Notes under the pieces: model-generated
Told to the model about the DNA's origin: nothing
What the model saw: the letters and a program-made list of their open reading frames with translations, nothing else
Databases searched by the model: none
Shown: one piece after another, positions 56,392 to 64,000 of the stretch
Position numbering within the stretch: the stretch's first letter is position 1
Layout of the letters: each line of letters starts with the position of its first letter
Origin: Gracilariopsis chorda
Taxonomy: Eukaryota; Rhodophyta; Florideophyceae; Gracilariales; Gracilariaceae
Direction of reading: 5' to 3'
DNA length: 64,000 nt
NCBI GenBank assembly: GCA_003194525.1
Contig: NBIV01000094.1
Span: 62,001 to 126,000 of the forward strand
Position numbers and translations under genes: made by a program

Positions 56392-57290
56392 AGGTATTCC
56401 CAGCGTCCGGGCCTTCGGAGTTCATTGCTATGGATATCCTAGGGCCATTTCCGTAGTCGACCCACGGCAACCAATTTATATTGGTGATTACCGATCGGTT
56501 TACCAAGTTGACCCGAGCAATTCAGCTCAAATCAACCACCGCTACGCACGTCGCCATGGCTTTCCTTGTCCAATGGATTTATCCCTATGGACTGCCGCTC
56601 TATCTCCTTACGGAAAATGGCTCTCAGTTTATCTCCAAATTCTTTGAGCATGTGTGCTCGGCCTTAGGTCTAAAACATCACCTCACCACCGCGTAACATC
56701 CTCATACCAATGGACAAGCCGCAAGGTTTAACCAAACTCTGGCCACGAGGCTAGTTCACTACGTTTCCGAGCACCAATTGGACTGGGATGACTATGTCCA
56801 ACTGCTGGTCTATGCATATAATAATCAAGTGCATAAGTCCGCTGGTACAACTCCTTTTGACCTCACCCTCATACGTGCCCCTGCGCCGTAGATGGTTGAC
56901 CTACAGGACTTAGGAGCACCTCAGGACGTAACGGAGGAAAGGACTCCCACCCAGGCTAAAAGATATTCCCGTAAGCGGATTGATTCTATCCTGAAAGCTG
57001 CGCAGACCACATTGGACAAAGCGCAAGCGCGTTGTAGAGCCAATTTTGATCGGCATGTTTGGTTTACACCGCAAGTGGCCATGGGAGATTACCTCCACTT
57101 GGACAGACCGCCGAAGAAAAGCACGAGGACGAGGACATCACCAACAACCTGTTCCCAAAGTCCACTGGGCCCTTCAAAGTACTTAAGTCCCTTGGGCACA
57201 CGCTTACTATCGACCGCGATGTGCTCCAGGACACAGTCACAACGGACCGAGTCTCTCTGGCGCCACGCCCACCCTCAACTGAACCATTAG
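56392..57290 (+). pseudogene. pol: integrase catalytic core of the complete gypsy element
   Basis: The first Asp is in EFIAMDILGPFP. TDRFTKLTRAIQLKSTTATH is typical. The second Asp is replaced by Glu (LLTENGSQF, about 56605-56631) and the catalytic Glu is gone (NGQAARFNQT where NGQVERFNRT is usual, about 56709-56738). Stops occur at 56454, 56694 and 56889. Two of three catalytic acids are therefore changed. The post-core block HQLDWDDYVQLLVYAYNNQVH is well kept. Confidence 0.85.
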
Positions 57291-57433
57291 ACTCGCGCGC
57301 TCTCCCTTCGTCCCACCCTCCATCCCTACACAAGCACTGGTCAGTGACCCTACGTTCCTTCAGGAACTGCAGGTCTCCGCGGATCCAGAAGGCCCTTCCT
57401 CGGATGGCTACGGGCTCCTGGACGAAATTATGA
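57059..57433 (+). pseudogene. pol: integrase GPY/F module
   Basis: STGPFKVLKSLGHTLTIDRD has the GPF motif, followed by the variable Pro/Ser-rich linker to the chromodomain. Frame differs from that of the preceding core. Confidence 0.7.
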
Positions 57434-57795
57434 ATTCTGAAGAAGTACCCGACCCTGTGGACACCCCCGACGCTGTTCCTTCAGACGCTGACGGATACGG
57501 TCCCCTCGACCAGAAGAAACTACGGGAGGACGTCGGAATGAACGACCAACGGGAGTATGTCGTCGACCGCATCGTTTCCGCTGGGCTCACCGACGATGGC
57601 AAATTGCGCTACAAAGTCCGTTGGTATAGCTATGAGCCGAAGGCCGATACTTTGCTTCCGAGGTCAGACATCCCTGATAATTTTGCGGCCCGCTATTGGT
57701 CAAAAACAGGCCACACAGAGCGTTACCTTAAGGAGGGGGTTATCCCTGGCCACAAATTTGCGCCAGCACGGGCCCAATTCGCCACCACCCAATAG
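57430..57795 (+). pseudogene. pol: chromodomain at the pol C-terminus
   Basis: EYVVDRIVSAGLTDDGKLRYKVRWYSY (about 57550-57633) followed by the DTLLPRSDIPDNFAARY segment follows the chromodomain pattern E-V-I...  YLVKW.GY...D.W.P...L, with the tryptophan before Pro changed to Leu. Chromodomains of chromoviruses bind methylated histone H3 and steer integration. The frame ends at 57795. Confidence 0.75.
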
Positions 57796-57799
57796 GAAT

Positions 57800-59615
57800 A
57801 CTGCTTTTGACCACTCCGCCCACGGAACTGCCTCCCACGCCGCCCCACTCGCTCGCCGCGCGCCAGTTCTTCCGAAGGTTTACCGCGAAGATGACCAACT
57901 TGGACGCCACATAACTCTGAATTCTTTGAGGCAATTACGTTGAAAACCACGGGAACGAAGCAAAGGAACCTGAACTATATGGCAAGCGCGAGAAAACCCT
58001 AGGGAATTGTGTGTAGGAACTCTTACCTCATGAGCCGAAAACATGCTTTGCCAATTGGAGCTGAGGTACTTTCTTGCAGTTTTCTGCAGTTCCCCTGCCA
58101 GTCTAGTCGACCTCGTGGGATATTGGGACACTATAGACCGTTTCAAAAGACGGTATGACCATTTGGTTGATAATGCCCCAGGACACTGGAACAAATCACA
58201 ATGGAAGATTTCCCTCCTTTCGGCGGCCTTCGATTTCACATCCATTGGTATAAAAGTATGGAACGGCACCGGTTTATAACTGTAATGGACATAGATGTGC
58301 AAAGGACGACCACCGGGCATATTTGTATGAGGCGCACCAAGTTGCATCCGCAAAATGTGAGTTTTTGACATTTGGGCAGGTGTTTTTGGACGACCGCAAA
58401 GGTGGAACTAGTTCGTACAACCCAGGCCGCTGGAGCTCGACTACTTATTGTACTTTCGTCCAATAGAAAACACCCAAATATAGATATGCGCAAGACCTTT
58501 GGGAATCGACAAGCGTTGGATGGGTCAGAAACAGTCACCGGATTACATGGTCGAAATCGTTGTATTTGGCCCATATGGACAGGTTCTTCCTGAGGTCACT
58601 GGACGCTGAATACAAGGACCAGATGGGTCTTATAACCAGATTTGGTCATGCGAAGAGCGTCAGTACTCTTTGCAAGCCATATGGCCGGGATTTGGCACAG
58701 CTTTCGTGGCCCAGGAGGAAATTCCGACATGGCCTCCGGCCGACCCAGGCTGCTCAAGTGCTTCCACATGGGAGACTTGTGTTCCATTGGTCACATCGTT
58801 GGTGCACAGTTGCGTCCCTTTGGTGCGCGCCCTGTTCTGCTGGACGGACTGGCTTTTGAGAGCACAGAATGGGAATGTGGCTGACCACCATGGATGGTAC
58901 GTGGGCGTTTGGGCTGCTTTTCCAGAGGGCGAAGAAGGTTCATGGCAGCAACCCGGACCGGTCTAACGGTTTAGGTTCTTTCTGTGGCGTACTCCAGAGT
59001 CCTCTATGACCATGTGGGCTCATTCTCCGCACATTTTGGCCGTGTGTGAAGGAGAATTTGCCATGTCTCCGGCCGGCCCTGGCAGGCCAAGTCATTATCC
59101 TTTGGTTCCATGAGCTCCTTTGGTACTCGGATGATGTCAATGAGCGGTCCAAATGGTTGTGCACTAACTTCTACCACTTGGCTCGGTGGCTGGGTTATGT
59201 GAACCAACCAGTGGTGTGCCCTTGCACTACATGGACAGAGGGCCGGCCCCAAGGAGGTCATGAAAGCGGTTCATAAGGAATATGTGACGACATCGACATC
59301 GACGTCGACAACCGAAGATAAGCTCTACCTAAAAAGGACTATTTCAGGGCCGACCAATGGGCATGGTACTGTACCTTCAGCCCTCCAAAGAGGTCGTATG
59401 AAGTGGGCCACGTCTGGAACTAACAGCGACGTTGAGGGAAATTTGACATAGCCTCCAGCCAGCCTTTAAAGGCCAAACATTTGCCCTTGGATTTGAAGGA
59501 CATGCCACAGTGGTGCGTTTCGGAGAAAACTACTCATTCGCTGATGCGAACAGTGGGAATGCAAATAGAAAGAAAACGCTCGATAGGAAAGGAATCCGAC
59601 GGGACGTCGGATCTT
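57800..59615 (+). other. 1.8-kb tail of unknown content between chromodomain and 3' LTR
   Basis: Most gypsy elements end shortly after pol; this one carries 1.8 kb more. Frame 58043-58279 reads SLVDLVGYWDTIDRFKRR followed by a DNAPGHW box and FDFTSIGIKVWNGTG, which looks like real protein. It recalls DDE transposase segments (DNAPGH box), but no complete fold could be assembled. Further plus frames follow at 58372-58593, 58560-58966 and 59046-59276. A simple (ACATCG)-type run lies near 59287-59311. Possibly captured or third-ORF sequence. Confidence 0.4.
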
Positions 59616-59626
59616 AAAGAGAGAGG
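59616..59626 (+). other. polypurine tract
   Basis: AAAGAGAGAGG, two bases before the 3' LTR. Confidence 0.7.
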
Positions 59627-59628
59627 TC

Positions 59629-60154
59629 TGTAGGAGAATGACCATTGGGCATGTGGAGTGGTGAGGTAGCCAAAGGTTCGGGATGGCAGAGGTCAGACCA
59701 TTGCTGGCCTAAAAATCCCACGTGGCCAAGCTAGGTGCCGAGGCAGGGGATACCAGGAGACTGTGAGATTGACAAGGCACTGTGGCCTAAATTTTTATTA
59801 TGTAGCTATTTTTATTTAATATTTTAGGATATTTTACGGAGGTCAGAGCGCTTCGCCCTCTATATAGGTTTGCTCGAGTGCCGCCGATCTCTAAAGAGTA
59901 AAGGCAAGCACCCTCACCGCCTTTTGGCGGCAATATGCAGCCAGTAGGACTCCTAAGGCGTCTAAGCCATCGCTACTATTCTTTCGACCTGTAGGGATTT
60001 GAGATAGCGCCTGCCCATTGCGTCTCGCTGCCAGTTGGTGCCTGCGCCACTAGTAGACCCAGTCGATTGTCAACCCAGTGGCTGGCTATCTGCTGCTACT
60101 ACCCACTGGGAGATTACTCCCCCAGTTTGCCAAAGGACGTAGTGTTCTAGTACA
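59629..60154 (+). repeat. 3' LTR
   Basis: 526 bp, TGTAGGAGAATGACC to GTTCTAGTACA, aligned end to end with 49773-50299 and followed by AATGG. Confidence 0.9.
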
Positions 60155-60159
60155 AATGG
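60155..60159. repeat. target site duplication AATGG, right copy
   Basis: Equals 49768-49772. Confidence 0.9.
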
Positions 60160-60442
60160 CGCGAAAGCCATCTGTTTCGATCTTCATCCACTTGTTCTCC
60201 CAAACTACATATATGAAGGGTAGAAAGGTAAAGGATGACAAGTATCTACACGTACCGGCGCATTACCTTTGGTACACGTGGTGTAGTTCAAGTCAATGAA
60301 AAATATGAACGCTGCACAGCGTATGGGCCGAACCGAAAAAGCTGGGCATCAGGCAATGTCAACAGCTACAAAGGCAATTCTACTACCGGGATGAGCATTT
60401 CAGAACACGGGCGAGCTTGGATATCAATCTCAGAGAAGTAAC

Positions 60443-63177
60443 ATGGAAGCAAGTGACGTTGGAAATCTTCAGCAAGACTCCGGACGGAATCAATAATTCT
60501 AATGTACCCATTCGAAGACGGCAGCAACAGCACTGACTATTTGAGGTTGCTGGTTCCAGAACAAAACCATTGGAATGGGTATTAAAGCGACGGTGGTGTA
60601 TGATGCTCAACCTCATACGGTTGTTGTGCTCCGGAGAGAGAGCAATAACATCACTGATTGTTATTCAATCCTCAAAACAGCCAGTTCCTTCACTCAACAT
60701 TGGGACTCCTTTCGTGGCGTCGCAAACACTGTGACACAAGTTAGCGCTCTCTGGGGTGGCCCAAATTACATTGATGACACAGTTTTTGGTTCCCATTTCC
60801 GTGTTATTGTCGTGTGTGATGAAGAAACAGCCCAATTTGATCTAAACTATGATGTACATAACGCCATGAAGCGCCTTGAAAGTGCCGTTTTCAATGTTTC
60901 GGAAGCAATAGAAGCCCGTTCTGTTGATCTGTTGCTACGGTTTATGAGGCAGCTGGGTACGTGGTACACGACGACTTTCCCCCAAGTTTCAGGGATGGGA
61001 AGCCGTCCAAGGCAAAGAATTTGTCCATTTTGAGCTCACACCGTTCATCCGATACAAATTAACCGAAGAAAAAGAAGAGTTTATTCGGGCGCATAGGTTC
61101 TGCACTCAAGTCCACCTCCGATTCCGTTAAGAATAATATATAGTAAGAAGCACTTGCGACCGCACCATCAGAAGCATCTCCTAGTGCTGCGCTCTTCGTA
61201 TCACAGGCTGCACTTGATAGTGCTGCGCTCTTCGGATCACAGGCTGCACTTGATAGTGCTACGCTCTGCAGATCACAGGCTGCACTTGATAGTGCTGCGC
61301 TCTTCGGATCACAGGCTGCACTTGATAGTGCTACGCTCTGCAGATCACAGGCTGCACTTGATAGTGCTGCGGGACATCTGCACTTTCCTGGCACAGTCTT
61401 CAAATGAACAGATTTTGCCCCCTTGCAATCAGAAGAAAGCAGTTTGAAGTGGTTCGTTGGTCTCTTTAGAGGGCAGGGTGTAGACGACGATGATGCAGAC
61501 CTCCCAAAACTCCGTGGTAATGTGTCTACGCAGCTCATCTTCCTCACTACACACTCCACAAATCCAGATACCAGAGCAGTGTCTCTGGGTCCTTCGAAAG
61601 ACCGGCCGGGTTGTACTCTGTTAGAGACACAATTGTCTCATAGTATACATGTTTAGTCTCCAGAGTCGATGGCTATCCAGAGCAACACCACAGCTACTAC
61701 TAAGACCACGTCCGTGGTGGTGCAAAGTGTGAATTCGACACCCCAAACTGGTTCTATCTCTGGTGGGAAGAACACGGGTATAGGCGTGAGTTCTGCACAA
61801 GCGTCGAACGAGCAGAAAAACAGCAATTCAGACCCCTCCTCTGTACGCATCAATCCTCACGGTAATAGTACTCCCAGCGAAGGTGAAGGGTTTGCTGTAG
61901 AATCACTAGCGTCCGTAAAAAAACAACGCATCTGTCCCGTCTTCTTCTAATCAACAAGAGCAAGACTTGGTTATTCGGTCGCACATGAACGAATTCACGC
62001 GTTTAATGCAAACAGGAGACTTCCCAACAACAGGTATTAAGCACACTGAAGTTCCTCTCCACAGTGAACCCGCGCCGCGAGCGTGAGACTGTGACTTGCG
62101 CACACTACTTCCTTACCACAAAGATTCTGTGCCGTAACTCTGCCGTTGAGAGAGAGCTGCCAGCAATTGTACCGGATTCAGCTGAAGCAGTCTGAAATCA
62201 CATTGAATCTGGACACCTCACGATGTTCCTTGCAGAGTTTAAAAACTTGCTCCCACGGCACCGTGTAGCTGCAATGCAGCTTGCCATTGAAAAGAATGGT
62301 ATTATGGGTAACTACGATATGTGCGCGAGATGGCTGCGGGAGCTAACTGAGCGAGCACCAGACCGAGCGAAAGCAGAACTCGAAACCAAACTTTCAGCTT
62401 GTGTGCTCAATGTGGAAACAAACAAACATAAGCCGCCGACTAACCGTATCTGCTACGCCTGATTGCAGATAGTTACATCTCCCTATGGAAAATGCTCAGT
62501 CTGCCAAGCTGTGTTCCACACTGTATCCGGTGATTTGTTGCACGGGCAGTTATGTGATGTATGCTACGTGGGTATAGTCCACCGTAAGGTATAAGACAAG
62601 ACACGGATTCTTCAATTCGAAGACATAATAGCTATCTCCGATATTACTTCGAATGGTTGTTTGGATACAGAACGCACCCAGTCTACCACCGTTGACATTA
62701 TTGTCATCGCTGCGCTCTCCTTCATGGCAGCCATGCCGGTTACCCACAGCTTCCGATGCGTCTTTCAAAGCATGCAATCCGCAAGACGTACTCTACTCAC
62801 AGGTCCAAGCTCACTGCCATAAATGCATCCAATAGGGCATATGAGGACTTTCATCCGTCAGAAGACTTAACTGCCTCTCGAGCATTTGCAAGTCCACCTC
62901 GTCTATCAAAACTCCGCCGTTCACATGGGTTGCAAAATTTGTGACAGAACTGCATACAGCTTAGGAAATGTGCCTGAGGTCAAACGACCACGTTCGTGCC
63001 GTAGTGGTTAAGTTCTTGGAAGCAGCAAATTCTAAGATGGAGGCAGCTCAAAACATGTTGCAACTTTGGCCTGATACTTCGATCCCCCTTAACTTTGTGC
63101 AACCGCTGTTAACTCCAAACCCTACAAAGAAGCAAGAAAGCTCCAGAGCTGCAAATATGTACTTAAGAACTACATAA
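60443..63177 (+). other. unrecognised gene-like region, copy 2 of a two-copy family
   Basis: Chained plus-strand segments: WKQVTLEIFSKTPDGINNSN near 60447; a 152-codon frame at 60575-61033 with FRVIVVCDEETAQFDLNYDV; KKKKSLFGRIGSALKSTSDS near 61067-61125; the 36-bp repeat; 61423-61656; 61669-61950 (Ser/Thr/Asn-rich); 62223-62462 with CARWLRELTERAPDRA; a cysteine cluster GKCSVCQAVFH ... GQLCDVC near 62489-62560; GCKICDRT near 62925; and 62968-63177 with TSIPLNFVQPLLT. The Cys pairs suggest a zinc-binding module. Stops or shifts separate them, so this is either a multi-exon gene or a pseudogene. No family is known to me. The large gypsy element sits immediately upstream. Confidence 0.35.
61182..61371 (+). 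repeat. five 36-bp tandem units of two alternating types
   Basis: Units start at 61182, 61218, 61254, 61290 and 61326, with a partial sixth at 61362-61371. All share TAGTGCT and ATCACAGGCTGCACTTGA. Units two and four carry GCGCTCTTCGG, units three and five ACGCTCTGCAG, and the first is a GCGCTCTTCGT variant. Because 36 is a multiple of three, every frame stays open. On the plus strand one frame gives SQAALDSA repeats of 12 residues. Confidence 0.9.
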
Positions 63178-63193
63178 CAATAAACTGCCGATT

Positions 63194-64000
63194 CTATTGT
63201 TCCAGAATGGCTTCCATCTCGACCATGTCAGGGAGTGGCAGAGATTCATCGTTGACTTCCTGCCAATCTAGTTCTAATTCTAATTCCTCACTGTGGCATA
63301 GTTCTACACCAGCGTGGCTGAGAACTCGTTCCATTACTTCATTTTCTTCTGAAGTCGCAGGGGCTTCGATGAGCTCATGGTCTATGTTGGCACGCCCTTT
63401 TGTACCTCTACACGGAGAACGCCTCGAGTTGAAGATGGCGCTGTTAAATGCGCAAAAAACCATCTTCTTCACCTTTCTTGGGTGAAGACGGTGTCGTATG
63501 GACGTTCGAATGCGTTTCTGAGCACTGAAACGTCGCTCAACGGAGGAAAAAACGGACTCAGGCAAAGAATACGCAATGAAAACGCGCGCAATATATACGC
63601 TTTCTTCTGTATCCAGTACATGGCTGGCATGTTTCCATATGCGAGCAAAATACGACGTCGACTGTCATCGTCTAGTTCCATGTTCCATTCCATTCTCGTA
63701 AACGTAAACTCTTCGAAAAAATGCTGCGTAGCACCATCCACTCCACCAGCGCTGGGCAGCTTCCAGGATGGTGGAAATGCATCTGACAGTACAAAAGTTT
63801 GCATATGGTTTAGGATATGCACATTATAATTCGACATGTCTTCACGAGCGCTAAGAATGTCCATTGCGTATGCAACATAATGCCGTGGTGTTAACAGCGA
63901 AATCCGTCGCCCTGTGCCATACAAGCGGTCCTCAAAGACCTGCGACAATTTTCCCTTTGTCTCCGGTGTGAAGAAAGGTGTGGTTGGCAGTTCATCCAGC
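63194..64000 (-). pseudogene. hAT-type transposase, C-terminal part, frameshifted, running off the window
   Basis: The minus frame enters at 64000 and is open to 63469; a shift near 63600 leads to the frame ending at 63194. The conserved piece is PESVFSSVERRFSAQKRIRT followed by RHRLHPRKVKKMVF, the pattern of the hAT dimerisation region (S.ER.FS......R..L.P..V...VF). A 70-residue acidic tail follows (HSEELELELDWQEV). hAT transposases cut and paste DNA elements with 8-bp target duplications; terminal repeats lie outside or were not found. The stop is 16 bases from the end of the convergent copy 2 gene-like region. The N-terminal zinc finger and catalytic acids would be beyond 64000. Confidence 0.6.

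Larger units (their letters stand above)
49773..60154 (+). mobile_element. complete Ty3/gypsy chromovirus-type retrotransposon with 5-bp TSD
   Basis: 10,382 bp bounded by LTRs at 49773-50299 and 59629-60154 and by the exact duplication AATGG (49768-49772 and 60155-60159). Inside are a primer site candidate, gag, protease, RT, RNase H, integrase, GPY/F and chromodomain, a 1.8-kb unexplained tail and a polypurine tract. The LTRs differ at about one base in ten over the first 165 positions by eye, so the insertion is old. A solo LTR of another family is nested in gag. Stops in gag and RT, frameshifts and lost integrase residues make it non-autonomous. Confidence 0.95.

Noticed and set aside
1..64000. 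CRISPR arrays, rRNA genes, telomere repeats, bacterial-type operons
   Set aside because: No regularly spaced direct repeats with unique spacers, no rRNA-like blocks, no telomeric runs and no clustered co-directional genes with ribosome binding sites were seen.

Overview
The window reads as eukaryotic nuclear DNA dominated by old LTR retrotransposons, with a few compact genes that show no introns between them. There are no bacterial operons, ribosome binding sites, rRNA genes or CRISPR arrays. Single-exon genes set in a background of decayed Ty3/gypsy and some Ty1/copia DNA resemble a florideophyte red alga of the Chondrus type. That assignment is inference from gene style and was not tested.

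Layout. 1-5999: a Ty3/gypsy element (A, + strand) cut off by the window start and split inside its reverse transcriptase (RT) by a 1901-bp LTR-type insertion at 1278-3178, which is flanked by an exact 5-bp target duplication. 6000-8700: no recognised gene; one tRNA-like B-box. 8701-12164: two tandem intact transporters of the sucrose/GPH family, the clearest host genes here. 12165-15686: mostly empty, with a GC-rich coding-like patch at 13.9-14.6 kb. 15687-19870: a broken gypsy element (D, + strand) carrying an inverted 144-bp duplication. 19871-24330: unassigned coding-like debris on both strands. 24331-27590: a broken gypsy element on the minus strand (M), abutting a + strand integrase fragment (27596-28137). 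28138-33850: mostly unassigned, with a copia remnant near 31.0-31.7 kb. 33990-38250 (B) and 38300-44480 (C): two further decayed gypsy elements in the + direction. 45.85-47.46 kb: an unrecognised gene-like region that resembles a second one at 60.4-63.2 kb. 47755-48384 and 48794-49510: convergent host-type genes for a metallophosphoesterase and the RNase H2 catalytic subunit, both with altered conserved motifs. 49773-60154: a complete chromodomain gypsy element with both LTRs, a 5-bp target duplication, polypurine tract, gag, protease, RT, RNase H, integrase and chromodomain. It is disabled by stops, frameshifts and lost catalytic residues, and itself carries a nested solo LTR at 51084-51960. 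63194-64000: the C-terminal part of a hAT-type transposase running off the window.

The host genes are not functionally linked to one another. The strongest results are structural. Two nested insertions can be defined to the base, and they belong to one LTR family although they sit in opposite orientations in two different host elements. Other notable points are an inverted duplication inside a protease gene, a two-variant 36-bp repeat, and a pair of related unrecognised genes lying on either side of the large gypsy element.
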